Shown: positions 21,087-30,887, counted from the stretch's first letter. The stretch is DNA of 64,000 bases from Mycolicibacterium pulveris (GCF_010725725.1 NZ_AP022599.1:4526001-4590000); one strand, 5' to 3'. Made by a program: numbers and translations. Notes: a model not told the origin generated them from the letters alone.

Positions 21087-24000
21087 ATGACGGACACGGT
21101 GACTCGGAGCGCGTGCTCCTACTGCGGCGTCGGCTGCGGCGTCGAGGTGCACACCCGCACCGACGGCGACGGCGGCCGACCCGTCATCGCCCGAATCGCC
21201 GGCGATAGACTGCATCCCACCAACACCGGCCGGCTGTGCACCAAAGGCGCCACGCACGCGGAGATGATGCGCGCCGACGACGACCGGTTGACCTGCGCGC
21301 TGATGCGCCGCTACCGCGACGACGAACTCGCGCCCACGTCCGTCGACGAGGCGGTCGCCGAGGCCGGGCGACGGTTGCGCGCCGTCGTCGACGAGCACGG
21401 CCCGGACGCGGTGGCGTTGTACGTGTCGGGCCAGATGTCCATCGAGGCCCAGTATCTGGCGAACAAGCTGGCGAAGGGCTTCCTGCGCACCGTCCACATC
21501 GAGTCGAACTCGCGGCTCTGCATGGCCAGCGCAGGCACCGGGTTCAAACAGTCCTTGGGCGCCGACGGCCCACCCGGGTCCTACGCCGACTTCGACTGCA
21601 CCGACCTGTTCTTTGTCATCGGCTCGAACATGGCCGACTGTCATCCGATCCTGTACCTGCGGATGGTCGACCGGATCAAGGCCGGAGCCAAGCTGATCGT
21701 CGTCGACCCGCGCCGCACCGCCACCGCGGAACGCGCGGACCTGTTCCTACAGATCAAACCGGGAACCGACCTGGCACTGCTCAACGGGCTTCTGCACCTT
21801 CTTGTCCAAAACGGCGACATCGACGAACAATTCATCGCCAAGCACACCGAGGGCTGGCACGACATGCCCGGCTTACTCGCCGACTATCCGCCCGCCGTCG
21901 TCGCCGAGATCACCGGGCTGGCCGAGTCCGACATCCGCACCGCCGCCCGCATGATCGCCGACGCGGGGGAGTGGATGAGCTGCTGGACCATGGGGCTCAA
22001 CCAGAGCACCCACGGCACCGCGAACACCAACGCCATCTGCAACCTGCACCTGGCCACCGGGGCGATCTGTCGCCCGGGAAGCGGTCCGATGTCGCTGACC
22101 GGGCAGCCCAACGCCATGGGCGGTCGCGAAATGGGTTACATGGGACCGGGTTTGCCCGGGCAGCGCGCGGTGACCTCGGCGACCGACCGCGCTTACGTCG
22201 AAAACCAGTGGGGCCTGCCGCCCGGCACGCTGAGGTCAGACGTCGGGCCCGGCACCATCGACATGTTCCGCAGGACCGCTGACGGCGAGATCAAAGCCTG
22301 CTGGATCATCTGCACGAATCCCGTTGCCTCCGTGGCGAACCGAGACACCGTCATCGCTGCCCTACGGCGCGCCGAGCTCGTCGTCACCCAGGACACCTAC
22401 CGCAGCACCGCGACCAACCGCTACGCCGACATCGTGCTGCCCGCCGCGATGTGGGCCGAATCCGACGGGGTGATGGTCAACTCCGAGCGCACCATGACCC
22501 TGCTGCAGCGGTCGATCCCACCGCCGGGACAGGCCCGCCCGGACTGGCAGTTGATCTGTCAGGTCGCCGCGCATCTGGGCTTCGCCGAACACTTCCGCTA
22601 CGAGTCCAGCGAGCAGATCTTCGACGAGATCCGCGGGTTCACCAATCTCGACACCGGATACGACCTGCGCGGCGTCAGCTACGGGCGGCTGCGGCACACC
22701 CCGCTGCAGTGGCCGTGCCCGCCCGACGGCGACGCCCGAAACCCGATCCGCTACATCGAGGGCGGAACACCGCGGTTCCCGACACCGTCGGGACGCGCGC
22801 GGTTCGTCGCGCGCCCGCACGTCGACCCGGTCGAATCCGCTGACGCCGACTTTTCTTTCGTGCTCAACACCGGCCGGCTGCAGCACCAGTGGCACACCAT
22901 GACCAAGACCGGCCGGGTCGCCGCACTCAACAAGCTCGACAGCGGACCGTTCGTCGAGATCCACCCCGCCGACGCGGCCGACCGTGGCATCGCCGAAGGC
23001 CAACCCGTCGAGCTGATCTCGCGACGTGGCCGCGCGGTGCTCCCCGCGGTGCTCACCGACCGGGTGCGGCCGGGCACCTGCTTCGCGCCGTTTCACTGGA
23101 ACGACGAACACGGTGAGCTGCTCACCGTCAACGCGCTGACGAGCGACGCCGTCGACCCCGAGTCGCTGCAGCCGGAGTTCAAGGTGTGCGCGGTCGACCT
23201 TCGTCCGGTGGCCCCGCCGCCCACCGCCCGCCCGGCCGAGGGGCCGCCGCGCCCGCACGCCGGGGACGGGCCGCTGGTGTTGTGGGCATCGCAGACCGGC
23301 ACCGCCGAGGGCGTCGCCGCCCGGTTGGCCGGCCGGCTCGGCGACGCGCACCTGGTCAACATGAACGACGCGCAGCTGTCCGATCTCGCGGCCGGGCGCG
23401 ACGTGCTCGTCGTCACCAGCACGTTCGGTGACGGTGAGGCACCCGACAACGGCGCCGGCTTCTGGGAACGACTGGACGCACCGGACGCCCCGGCGCTGGA
23501 CGGCATCCGGTATGCGGTGCTGGGCATCGGGGACCGCTCCTACTCGAACTTCTGTGGGCACGCCAAGTCGATCGACACGAGGTTTGCCGCGCTCGGGGCG
23601 ACCCGGCTGCTCGAGCGCGCCGAATGCGAAGCCCACGACGACGAGCCGATGCGGCGGTGGGCCGACCAGGTCGGGGCGCTGCTTGGCCGCTCGGCCGCGC
23701 CGTCGACGGTGGTCGCCGAACCGTTCACCCGCGCCCATCCCATCGTCGTCCCGCTGGTCCGCAACACCCTGCTGACCGCGCCGACCTCACGAAAAGAAGT
23801 GCGCCAGTTCGGCTTTGACATCTCGGCGCACGACGTCACCTACGCCACCGGCGACTCGCTGGGGGTGTTCGCCGAGAACGATCCGGCCGTGGTGGAGGCC
23901 TGGCTGACCGCCACCGGCCTGCGGGGCGAACAGGTCGTCGAGGTCGACGGCGCCGAGATGACGCTGCGCGAGGCGTTGACCGCGCACTACGACATCTGCC

Positions 24001-24821
24001 GGGTCACCCCCGATCTGCTGCGGTTCATCGCCGACCACAGCCGCGACGCCAAACCGCTGCGCGCATCGGGGGACAAGCGCGACAAGTGGCTGGTGGGCCG
24101 CAACGGGCTGGATTTAGTGCAGCGGTTCGTCGTGCACGCCGACCCGGTCGAATGGCAGCGGGTGCTGGTGCGGCTGACCCCGCGCAGCTACTCGATCTCG
24201 TCGAGCCCGCTGGTCAGCCCGCACGAGGTGCAGCTGACGGTGTCGGTGGTGCGCTACCGTGGCGCCGGCGGCGGCCCGCGCGGCGGGGTGTGCTCGACGT
24301 TTCTGGCCGACCGGGCGGCCTCGGCGCCGGTGTTCCTGCAACGCTCGCCGCACTTCCGGCCCCCCGAGGACGGCGCGACGCCGATGATCATGATCGGTCC
24401 GGGCACCGGGGTGGCGCCGTTTCGCGGGTTCCTGCAGGAACGACGCGCCCGCGGGCACACCGGCCGCAACTGGCTGTTCTTCGGCGAGCGGCATCGCCGC
24501 GAGAACTTCTACTACCGCGACGATTTCGAGGACATGGCCCGCGACGGCCTGCTCAACCGGCTCGACCTGGCGTTCTCCCGCGACCAGGCCAAACCGGTGT
24601 ATGTCCAGCACAAGATGCTCGACTACGGCGCCGACGTGTGGCGGTGGATGGACGACGGGGCGCATCTGTACGTCTGCGGGGATGCCGCCCGGATGGCCAA
24701 GGACGTCGACGCCGCGTTGACCACGATCATCGAGCGCCACGGGCGCATGTCCCACGAGCAGGCCCACGACTACAAACGCGAGCTGGTGGTCGCCAAACGC
24801 TACGTGCGTGACGTGTACTGA
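21087..24821 (+). CDS. nasN: Diflavin assimilatory nitrate reductase (molybdopterin oxidoreductase fused to CysJ-like reductase)
   Basis: One chain of 1244 aa that should reduce nitrate to nitrite using NAD(P)H. Residues ~10-50 hold the [4Fe-4S] motif CSYCGVGC plus a later Cys in RLCTKG; the molybdopterin domain extends to ~690. A flavodoxin domain (~725-865; SQTGTAEGVA, TSTFGDGEAPDNG) follows, then a CysJ-like FAD domain (RSYSISSS) and NAD(P)H domain (GPGTGVAPFRGF) ending in VRDVY. This matches the monomeric diflavin NasN described in M. smegmatis. I chose the ATG at 21087; a TTG at 21075 overlaps the transporter stop. The transporter upstream supports an assimilatory role. Confidence 0.93.
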   Translation: MTDTVTRSACSYCGVGCGVEVHTRTDGDGGRPVIARIAGDRLHPTNTGRLCTKGATHAEMMRADDDRLTCALMRRYRDDELAPTSVDEAVAEAGRRLRAVVDEHGPDAVALYVSGQMSIEAQYLANKLAKGFLRTVHIESNSRLCMASAGTGFKQSLGADGPPGSYADFDCTDLFFVIGSNMADCHPILYLRMVDRIKAGAKLIVVDPRRTATAERADLFLQIKPGTDLALLNGLLHLLVQNGDIDEQFIAKHTEGWHDMPGLLADYPPAVVAEITGLAESDIRTAARMIADAGEWMSCWTMGLNQSTHGTANTNAICNLHLATGAICRPGSGPMSLTGQPNAMGGREMGYMGPGLPGQRAVTSATDRAYVENQWGLPPGTLRSDVGPGTIDMFRRTADGEIKACWIICTNPVASVANRDTVIAALRRAELVVTQDTYRSTATNRYADIVLPAAMWAESDGVMVNSERTMTLLQRSIPPPGQARPDWQLICQVAAHLGFAEHFRYESSEQIFDEIRGFTNLDTGYDLRGVSYGRLRHTPLQWPCPPDGDARNPIRYIEGGTPRFPTPSGRARFVARPHVDPVESADADFSFVLNTGRLQHQWHTMTKTGRVAALNKLDSGPFVEIHPADAADRGIAEGQPVELISRRGRAVLPAVLTDRVRPGTCFAPFHWNDEHGELLTVNALTSDAVDPESLQPEFKVCAVDLRPVAPPPTARPAEGPPRPHAGDGPLVLWASQTGTAEGVAARLAGRLGDAHLVNMNDAQLSDLAAGRDVLVVTSTFGDGEAPDNGAGFWERLDAPDAPALDGIRYAVLGIGDRSYSNFCGHAKSIDTRFAALGATRLLERAECEAHDDEPMRRWADQVGALLGRSAAPSTVVAEPFTRAHPIVVPLVRNTLLTAPTSRKEVRQFGFDISAHDVTYATGDSLGVFAENDPAVVEAWLTATGLRGEQVVEVDGAEMTLREALTAHYDICRVTPDLLRFIADHSRDAKPLRASGDKRDKWLVGRNGLDLVQRFVVHADPVEWQRVLVRLTPRSYSISSSPLVSPHEVQLTVSVVRYRGAGGGPRGGVCSTFLADRAASAPVFLQRSPHFRPPEDGATPMIMIGPGTGVAPFRGFLQERRARGHTGRNWLFFGERHRRENFYYRDDFEDMARDGLLNRLDLAFSRDQAKPVYVQHKMLDYGADVWRWMDDGAHLYVCGDAARMAKDVDAALTTIIERHGRMSHEQAHDYKRELVVAKRYVRDVY

Positions 24822-24879
24822 GGTTCAGGTCACGTCGCGGACGGGTCCAGCAAGATGAGCCTGATGGCGGTTGTCGTCT

Positions 24880-25620
24880 TCAGATCGCCGCGGTGCCGCC
24901 GTCGGCAACCAGCTCCATCCCGTTCACATAGCTCGAGTCATCGGAGGCGAGGAACAGTGCGACCGAGGCGATTTCGTCAGGCTGGCCCATTTCTCCGCGC
25001 GGGATCAGGGATTCGAATTGCCGCTTCGTCTCTTCGTCGAACAGTTCTTCTTGCTTGGCGGTCGCGACCTGGCCGGGGCTCAATACATTCACCCGGATCC
25101 GCCTGTCCTTCAACTCGGCCAGCCATACGCGGGCCCAGGCCTGCTGCACGGCCTTGCTCCCGGCGTAAACGCTCCAGCCGGGATAACCCTTGAGCGAGGC
25201 GTTCGAACCGGTCATGAGAATCGAGCCACCGTCGTTGAACAGCGGCAATGCCTTCTGCACGGTGAACAACATGCCGCGCGCGTTCAGCCAGAAGGTGGCG
25301 TCGAACTGTTCCTCGGTGATCTCGCCGAGTTTTCCGTACTCGGCGTCCCCGGCGCTGGCCCACAGCACGTCGATCGCGCCCTTTTCCCGCCTGACCGTGT
25401 CATACAACCTATCGAGGTCGTCGAGGTCGGCTGCATCGCCCTGCACGGCGGTGACATTCCGACCGATCGCCTTGACCGCGTCATCCAGCGCTTCCTGCCG
25501 TCGGCCCGTGATGAAGACATGAGCTCCTTCGGCTACGAACAGCTTGGCGCCGGCGAGCGCCAATCCCGTTGAAGCGCCGGTGATTACCGCTACCTTGCCA
25601 TCGAGCTTTCCCACGATCAC
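24880..25620 (-). CDS. Short-chain dehydrogenase/reductase (SDR)
   Basis: Classical SDR of 246 aa; substrate unknown. The cofactor motif is TGASTGL (residues ~14-20), the conserved WASAG replaces the more usual NNAG, and the catalytic Ser/YxxxK is present as GSNAS with YAGSK. GTG start at 25620. It is divergent from a TetR regulator with two matching operator-like sites between them, so it is the likely regulated target, as is common for TetR-SDR pairs acting on xenobiotic carbonyls. Confidence 0.87.
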   Translation of the reverse strand: MIVGKLDGKVAVITGASTGLALAGAKLFVAEGAHVFITGRRQEALDDAVKAIGRNVTAVQGDAADLDDLDRLYDTVRREKGAIDVLWASAGDAEYGKLGEITEEQFDATFWLNARGMLFTVQKALPLFNDGGSILMTGSNASLKGYPGWSVYAGSKAVQQAWARVWLAELKDRRIRVNVLSPGQVATAKQEELFDEETKRQFESLIPRGEMGQPDEIASVALFLASDDSSYVNGMELVADGGTAAI

Positions 25621-25640
25621 TCCAATGCGTAGATGTCACT

Positions 25641-25660
25641 ATGTAAACCGGTCGGTTTGC
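25641..25660 (+). promoter_or_regulatory. Operator 1 in the SDR-tetR intergenic region
   Basis: Contains the perfect inverted repeat AAACCG-GT-CGGTTT (25645-25658). Its 20-bp frame ATGTAAACCG... aligns with operator 2 at 25695-25714. It lies just upstream of the SDR gene, where the SDR promoter should be. Confidence 0.7.
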
Positions 25661-25694
25661 TTAATGTAACTCCCGCAACGCCGGAGCGCAAGCT

Positions 25695-25714
25695 ATGTAC
25701 ACCGATCGTTACCA
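25695..25714 (+). promoter_or_regulatory. Operator 2 in the SDR-tetR intergenic region
   Basis: ATGTACACCGATCGTTACCA-type site that shares about two thirds of its positions, including ATGTA, ACCG and TCG, with operator 1. It covers the expected -35 region of the TATACT -10 box at 25722-25727, suited to autorepression of tetR. Confidence 0.62.
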
Positions 25715-25721
25715 TTCGCTC

Positions 25722-25727
25722 TATACT
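25722..25727 (+). promoter_or_regulatory. -10 box of predicted leaderless tetR transcript
   Basis: TATACT, close to the ideal -10 hexamer, stands six bases before the ATG at 25734. No ribosome-binding site is present, which fits a leaderless mRNA and decides the start. Confidence 0.6.
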
Positions 25728-25733
25728 GGTCCC

Positions 25734-26318
25734 ATGACGGAGCTGGAGAAGGGGCCGCAGCGCTTGCGTCGGGGGCGGGGCGCACGGGAGCGAATCCTGC
25801 GGGCGTCCCAACAGCTGTTCCGCGAACAGGGCATCAACCGCACCGGCATGGATCAGCTGTGCGCGGTGGCCCAGGTGTCCAAGCGCACGGCCTACCAGCA
25901 CTTCGCCGGCAAGGACGAACTGGTCGCCGAATACCTGCGACGGTTCGATCCGAACGTCATGGGCGACGTGTTCGATCGCACCGACCTCACCCCCCGCGAA
26001 AAACTCCTCGCAGCGTTCGAGGTGCCCAAGTCGGGAACAGAGGACGTCACGCCCCTGTGCCCCTTCATCGCAGCGGCCGTGGAAATCCCCGACCCGCAGC
26101 ACCCGGCAGCCGAATGCGTACGCGAGTACAAGATCACCGTCGCCGCGCGGTTCGCCGAAACCGCCCGCGAAGCCGGCGCCACCAACCCCGAGGAGCTCGG
26201 CGAGCAACTGGCGCTGCTCCTCGACGGCGCCTCGACCCGCACGCGGGTGCTCAACACCGAATCGTTCCCGACGGCCGCCGCCATCGCCGCCGTCCTCATC
26301 GACAACGCCATTCCATGA
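25734..26318 (+). CDS. TetR-family transcriptional regulator
   Basis: Likely repressor of the divergent SDR gene and of itself. The helix-turn-helix is in residues ~20-65 (RILRASQQLFREQGINR, then MDQLCAVAQVSKRTAYQHFAGKDEL). The C-terminal ligand domain has no recognisable ligand signature. The frame is open from 25695, but the ATG at 25734 sits right after the -10 box, giving 194 aa. Inducer unknown. Confidence 0.88.
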   Translation: MTELEKGPQRLRRGRGARERILRASQQLFREQGINRTGMDQLCAVAQVSKRTAYQHFAGKDELVAEYLRRFDPNVMGDVFDRTDLTPREKLLAAFEVPKSGTEDVTPLCPFIAAAVEIPDPQHPAAECVREYKITVAARFAETAREAGATNPEELGEQLALLLDGASTRTRVLNTESFPTAAAIAAVLIDNAIP

Positions 26319-26396
26319 CGATCCGGCGGTGAACAACGAGAAGATCCGGCCCGAACGTGCGCGGATGTACGCAGGCGACCTGAGTTGTGTCGCCGG

Positions 26397-26485
26397 TGGT
26401 GTCCGAGGGGGGACTTGAACCCCCACGCCCGTTAATAGGGCACTAGCACCTCAAGCTAGCGCGTCTGCCATTCCGCCACTCGGAC
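26397..26485 (-). tRNA. tRNA-Leu, anticodon GAG
   Basis: The minus strand folds into a class II cloverleaf: acceptor GTCCGAG/CTCGGAC, D-arm with GGCGGAATGGCAGACGCG, anticodon stem CTAGC/GCTAG with loop TTGAGGT (anticodon GAG, reading CUC and CUU), a long variable arm (GCCC...GGGC) and T-arm GGGGG-TTCAAGT-CCCCC. Discriminator A is at 26400 and CCA is encoded (26397-26399). The long variable arm confirms leucine. It stands alone between tetR and the M20 peptidase. Confidence 0.97.
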
Positions 26486-26566
26486 CAGTTCTGGGCAGCT
26501 AAGGCTATCGGATCACCGAGGCCGGACCCAAACCGAACCCACCACCTCAATGGTACGAATGGTGGC

Positions 26567-27901
26567 GTGTCCTCGCCGTCGCACGCCGAAGCCGAAGTGG
26601 TCGACATCGTCAGCACCCTCATCCGGTTCGACACCACCAACACCGGTGAACCGGAAACCACCAAGGGCGAGGCCGAGTGCGCCCACTGGGTGGCCGAGCA
26701 GCTGCAGGAGGTCGGCTACCAGACCGAATACATCGAGGCAGGGGCGCCGGGGCGAGGCAACGTGTTCGCCCGGCTCGAGGGCGCCGACCGCGGTCGCGGG
26801 GCCCTGATGCTGCACGGCCACCTCGACGTGGTGCCCGCCGACCCCGCGGAGTGGAGCGTGCACCCATTCTCCGGCGCGGTCGAGAACGGCTACGTGTGGG
26901 GCCGCGGCGCGGTCGACATGAAGGACATGTGCGGGATGATGATCGCCGTCGCCCGCCACTTCAAACGCGCGGGCATCGTGCCGCCCCGCGACATGGTGTT
27001 CGGGTTCGTGTCCGACGAGGAGGCGGGCGGCAACTACGGCTGCAAGTGGCTCGTCGACAACCGGCCCGACCTCTTCGAGGGGGTGACCGAGGCGATCGGC
27101 GAGGTCGGCGGCTTCTCGCTGACCATCCCGCACCGCGACGGCGGCGAACGCACGCTGTACCTGATCGAGACCGCCGAGAAGGCGATGATGTGGATGCGGT
27201 TGACCGCGCACGGCCGCGCCGGTCACGGCTCGATGATCAACGACGACAACGCCGTCACCGCCATCGCCGACGCCGTCGCCAAGCTGGGCCGCCACCAGTT
27301 CCCGATCGTGCTGACCGACTCCGTCGAACAGTTCCTGGCCGCCGTCGCCGAGGAATCCGGCTACACCTTCGACTTCGACTCGCCCGACATCGAGGGCGCG
27401 ATCGCCAAGCTCGGCCCGATCGCCAAGATCGTCGGTGCCACGCTGCGCGACACCGCCAACCCCACCATGCTCAAGGCCGGCTACAAGGCCAACGTCATTC
27501 CCGGCGCGGCCGAAGCGGTGGTGGACTGCCGCGTGCTGCCGGGGCGGCAGGCCGCCTTCGAACGCGAGGTCGACGAACTCATCGGCCCCGACGTCACCCG
27601 GGAGTGGATCACCAACCTGCCGTCGTATGAGACCACCTTCGACGGCGAGCTGCTGGACGCGATGAACGCCGCGATCCTGTCCGCCGACCCCGACGCCCGC
27701 ACCGTGCCCTACATGCTGTCCGGGGGCACCGACGCAAAACACTTCGCGCGGTTGGGAATTCGATGCTTCGGGTTCGCGCCGCTGAAGCTGCCGCCGGACC
27801 TGGATTTCGCGTCGCTGTTCCACGGCGTCGACGAGCGGGTACCCGTTGACGCGTTGAAGTTCGGCACCAAGGTTCTCGAGCATTTCCTGCTGCACTGTTG
27901 A
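26567..27901 (+). CDS. M20-family metallopeptidase/deacylase (Rv2141c-like)
   Basis: Zinc-dependent amidohydrolase fold related to dipeptidases, carboxypeptidases and acetylornithine/succinyl-DAP deacylases; the substrate is not predictable. Metal ligands are in HGHLDVVP (~residues 85-92), GAVDMKD and SDEEAGGN, and the dimerisation domain contains the AHGRAGHGS motif. A final ligand His lies in LFHGVDERV. 444 aa, GTG start. No signal peptide, so cytoplasmic. Confidence 0.9.
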   Translation: MSSPSHAEAEVVDIVSTLIRFDTTNTGEPETTKGEAECAHWVAEQLQEVGYQTEYIEAGAPGRGNVFARLEGADRGRGALMLHGHLDVVPADPAEWSVHPFSGAVENGYVWGRGAVDMKDMCGMMIAVARHFKRAGIVPPRDMVFGFVSDEEAGGNYGCKWLVDNRPDLFEGVTEAIGEVGGFSLTIPHRDGGERTLYLIETAEKAMMWMRLTAHGRAGHGSMINDDNAVTAIADAVAKLGRHQFPIVLTDSVEQFLAAVAEESGYTFDFDSPDIEGAIAKLGPIAKIVGATLRDTANPTMLKAGYKANVIPGAAEAVVDCRVLPGRQAAFEREVDELIGPDVTREWITNLPSYETTFDGELLDAMNAAILSADPDARTVPYMLSGGTDAKHFARLGIRCFGFAPLKLPPDLDFASLFHGVDERVPVDALKFGTKVLEHFLLHC

Positions 27902-27926
27902 TCACGATCGAAGAAAGGGTTCCACC

Positions 27927-28457
27927 GTGGCATTTCCGTACAACCCGTACGACTTCCTGCCCAAGCTGCCGTCGTTCACGCTGACGTCCGACTCGGTCAC
28001 CGACGGCCAGCCGCTGGCCAACGACCAGGTCAGCGGCATCATGGGGGCCGGCGGATCCGACATCTCACCCCAGCTGAGCTGGTCGGGCTTTCCTGAGGAG
28101 ACCCGCAGCTTCGCCGTGACCGTCTTCGACCCCGACGCGCCCACGGCCTCGGGGTTCTGGCACTGGGCGGTGGCCAACCTGCCCGCCACCGTCACCGAAC
28201 TGCCCGCCGGCGCCGGTGACGGCAGCGAGCTGCCGGGCAGCGCGCTGACGCTGGCCAACGACGCCGGGCTCAAGCGCTACATCGGCGCGGCCCCGCCCGC
28301 CGGACACGGCGTGCACCGCTATTTCATCGCCGTGCACGCGGTCAAGGTCGAGAAGCTCGAACTCGACGGCGACGCCAGCCCCGCATACCTGGGGTTCAAC
28401 CTGTTCATGAACGCGATCGCCCGCGCGGTCATCCACGGCACCTACGAGCAGAAGTAG
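27927..28457 (+). CDS. PEBP/YbhB-YbcL family protein (Rv2140c-like)
   Basis: Phosphatidylethanolamine-binding-protein fold, 176 aa, cytoplasmic; members bind anionic phospholipid heads or kinases, but the bacterial role is uncertain. The ligand-site motif [19 protein letters not shown] is intact, as is the later [11 protein letters not shown] start at 27927 after a GAAAGG ribosome-binding site, 25 bp after the peptidase, so the two may be cotranscribed. Converges on pyrD across a long palindrome. Confidence 0.93.
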   Translation: MAFPYNPYDFLPKLPSFTLTSDSVTDGQPLANDQVSGIMGAGGSDISPQLSWSGFPEETRSFAVTVFDPDAPTASGFWHWAVANLPATVTELPAGAGDGSELPGSALTLANDAGLKRYIGAAPPAGHGVHRYFIAVHAVKVEKLELDGDASPAYLGFNLFMNAIARAVIHGTYEQK

Positions 28458-28468
28458 CGCGTTACCTT

Positions 28469-28534
28469 CCCGCGAGCAGACGTGAAAACCCCCAAAATCA
28501 CCCGAATGTAGGGGAATTCACGCCTGCTCGCGGG
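28469..28534 (+). repeat. Long intergenic palindrome (family B) overlapping the end of pyrD
   Basis: CCCGCGAGCAG (28469-28479) pairs perfectly with CTGCTCGCGGG (28524-28534); inner stems GTGAA/TTCAC and CCCC/GGGG extend it. It lies between convergent genes and can serve as a bidirectional terminator-like hairpin. The 3' arm contains the pyrD stop codon and the codons for its last residues. The element resembles, but is not the same as, the GCGAGCGTGCG family at 57496 and 58223. Confidence 0.75.
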
Positions 28535-29591
28535 GGAGCGCCGAGCCGATCGCGTCGGCCAGCGAACTGAACCCGCCGTCGTGTAGTCGGCGGGCGATGC
28601 CGTCATGAATCTGCTTGGCCCACAGCCCGCCGCCGTACACGAACCCGGTGTAGCCCTGCAGCAGCGAGGCGCCCGAGATGATTCGCTCCCACGCGTCGTC
28701 GGCGGTCTCGATGCCGCCGACGCTGATCAGCACCAGCCGGTCACCCACCCGCCGGTAGAGCCTGCGCAGGATCTGCAGCGATCGCGCCGCCACCGGCGCC
28801 CCCGAGATCCCGCCGGGCCCCAGTTCCTCCACACCGGCGGTGCGCAACCCATCCCGCGACACCGTGGTGTTGGTGGCGACGATGCCGGCCAGCCCCAATT
28901 CGACTGCCAGGTCGGCGATTTCGTCCACATCCTGATCGGACAGATCGGGTGCGATCTTCACCAGCACCGGCGTCGACGTCTGCGCCTGCACCGCCTCCAG
29001 GATCGGCCGCAGCGAGGCCACCGCCTGCAGGTCCCGCAGCCCGGGCGTGTTCGGTGAGCTGACATTGACCACCAGGAACGACGCCAACGGCCCGAGCAAC
29101 CGCGCGCTTTCGGCATAGTCGTCGACCGCGTCCTCGGCCGGAGTGGCCTTGGTCTTGCCGATGTTCACCCCGATCGGCACGTCGGGCACGTGCCGGGCCA
29201 GTCGAAGCGCCAGCTCGCCGGCGCCGTGGTTGTTGAACCCCATCCGGTTGAGCAGGGCGCGGTCGTCGGGCAGCCGGAACAACCGCGGCGCCGGGTTGCC
29301 GGGCTGGGCCTGCGCCGTGACCGTGCCGACCTCGGCGTAGCCGAACCCCAACGCTCCCCAGACGTGCAGGCCGCTGCCGTTCTTGTCGAATCCCGCCGCC
29401 AGCCCGAGCGGGCCCGCGAAGCGCACCCCGAACACGGTGCTGGCCAGCACCGGATCGCGCGGTGCCAGCCACCGCATCAGCGCCCGGCGCGCCGGGCGCG
29501 GAAAGGTGAGCCCCCGCAGCACCGCGAACACCCAGGTGTGAATGCGTTCGGGCGCGACCAGAAACAGCGCCCGGCGCAGCGCGCCGTACAT
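28518..29591 (-). CDS. pyrD: Dihydroorotate dehydrogenase, class 2 (quinone)
   Basis: Membrane-associated flavoenzyme of pyrimidine synthesis, oxidising dihydroorotate with quinone. The N-terminal ~40 residues form the amphipathic quinone-channel segment typical of class 2. FMN and substrate motifs are [22 protein letters not shown] (with the catalytic serine) and [16 protein letters not shown]-like [14 protein letters not shown] is near the C-terminus. 357 aa. The last residues REQA are encoded by the palindrome arm. Confidence 0.96.
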   Translation of the reverse strand: MYGALRRALFLVAPERIHTWVFAVLRGLTFPRPARRALMRWLAPRDPVLASTVFGVRFAGPLGLAAGFDKNGSGLHVWGALGFGYAEVGTVTAQAQPGNPAPRLFRLPDDRALLNRMGFNNHGAGELALRLARHVPDVPIGVNIGKTKATPAEDAVDDYAESARLLGPLASFLVVNVSSPNTPGLRDLQAVASLRPILEAVQAQTSTPVLVKIAPDLSDQDVDEIADLAVELGLAGIVATNTTVSRDGLRTAGVEELGPGGISGAPVAARSLQILRRLYRRVGDRLVLISVGGIETADDAWERIISGASLLQGYTGFVYGGGLWAKQIHDGIARRLHDGGFSSLADAIGSALPREQA

Positions 29592-29598
29592 CAGCGCC

Positions 29599-29856
29599 TC
29601 ACAGCGCGGGCTGCTCGGCGATACCCGCCCGGTCGGCCGGTGTCTTCTTCCGGCGCAGCAGCACCCGCCGGGAGCCGTCGTTGTAGAGCCGGACCCGCGT
29701 CAGCTCCCACCCGCGGTACTCGGCCTCGATCGACAGCCGGATCGAGGCGCTGATGCGGGTCAGATCCGGCGGCAACCGCAGCGGAATCCACTCGTAGTCG
29801 TCGGACAGATCCTTGTCCCAGCCAGGTGGCATCCTGCCGCGGTGCATGGCGCTCAC
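29599..29856 (-). CDS. DUF5703-type small protein
   Basis: Conserved actinobacterial protein of unknown function, up to 85 aa, with a [11 protein letters not shown] motif and a basic C-terminal half ([10 protein letters not shown]). GTG start overlaps the lppL stop by 4 bp; an internal ATG at 29847 would shorten it by three residues. It lies 7 bp upstream of pyrD, so lppL, this gene and pyrD appear to be one operon. Small size but typical codon use and coupling make it real. Confidence 0.72.
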   Translation of the reverse strand: MSAMHRGRMPPGWDKDLSDDYEWIPLRLPPDLTRISASIRLSIEAEYRGWELTRVRLYNDGSRRVLLRRKKTPADRAGIAEQPAL

Positions 29857-30887
29857 CCGGGCACCGCCGCGTCGGAGATCACTTGCACACCCGCTCCCGA
29901 GGCCGACACCACATACAGGGTGCCAGACCGTTCGTCATAGGCCAGGGAGTTCGGTTGATGCACGGTTCGATATCGCGCCTTCTCGACGGGTATGCCGGTG
30001 GCCAGATCGTAGCCAACGACGGTGTTGCTTGCGGTTTGCGACACCCAGGCCAGCGCGGCGGAGCCGGCCAGCCCGTAGGGCGCGTCGGGCACCGGATAGC
30101 GCTGGCGCAGCATCAGCGGATCGACACCGAACACCAGCAGCTCGCCGCCGCGGGTGTCGGCGACCAGCACGCGCCCGACCGGGTCGGCGATGATCGTGGT
30201 CGCCCCGTCACCGGCCCGCAGCGCCTGCCCGGCCCGGGTGCCGTCGTCGGACAGCGTGGTCACCGAGGTTTGTCCGCGGTCGAGGACGACGACCGTGTCG
30301 CCCTGGGTGACCAGCGCGTCGACCCTGGCGAACATTTTGAGCTCGGCGGCGACGGCGGCGTCCGGCCCCAGGGTGTACACCGCGCCGTCGGCGCTGCCGA
30401 GCACGATGCGGCCGTCGCCGCGGCGGGTGATGGCGGTGAAGTCGGTGTCCTGCTGTCCGTCCACGCCGACCGGGGTGCTCTCGCCGGTCGCGAGGTCGAC
30501 CACGAGGTAGCCGCCCCGGGTGGCCAGATAGACCCGGCCCTCGTCGTCGCCGGTCATCGCGGTCGCCGCGCCGGGCAGCGGAATCTCGCGGGTGGCGCCC
30601 GTCGGCGACACCACCGACAGCACCGAGGTCTCGGCCGGGCCCGGGCTCAGCACCGCCAACGAGTCGGTGCCCGCATCGAAATTTGCGGAAATCGCGTGAC
30701 CGCGCAGCGGATACACCGCACCCGCGGGCTCGGCTGTGACCGGCGGAGAGTCGGCGGCCTGTGCCGGGGGAATCGTCGGTGGCGGCGCGTCCACCGGGTT
30801 CGACGAACATCCAGAAAACGAAAAGATAGCCACCACGAACACACACGCGCGAAGGACCTGCGCTGGCAGTTTGACGGAAGGCGGCAA
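29853..30887 (-). CDS. lppL: Lipoprotein LppL, beta-propeller-like
   Basis: Secreted lipoprotein: hydrophobic signal LRACVFVVAIFSFSGC with a lipobox ending at Cys ~26, then a Pro-rich linker and repeated beta-rich segments (VLSPGP, VYLATRGGYLVVDLATG, VVGYDLATGIPV) consistent with a WD40/YVTN-like propeller; function unknown. The apparent start is TTG at 30887; a GTG at 30857 would leave a shorter signal peptide, so the start is uncertain. First gene of the operon with DUF5703 and pyrD. Confidence 0.85.
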   Translation of the reverse strand: MPPSVKLPAQVLRACVFVVAIFSFSGCSSNPVDAPPPTIPPAQAADSPPVTAEPAGAVYPLRGHAISANFDAGTDSLAVLSPGPAETSVLSVVSPTGATREIPLPGAATAMTGDDEGRVYLATRGGYLVVDLATGESTPVGVDGQQDTDFTAITRRGDGRIVLGSADGAVYTLGPDAAVAAELKMFARVDALVTQGDTVVVLDRGQTSVTTLSDDGTRAGQALRAGDGATTIIADPVGRVLVADTRGGELLVFGVDPLMLRQRYPVPDAPYGLAGSAALAWVSQTASNTVVGYDLATGIPVEKARYRTVHQPNSLAYDERSGTLYVVSASGAGVQVISDAAVPG

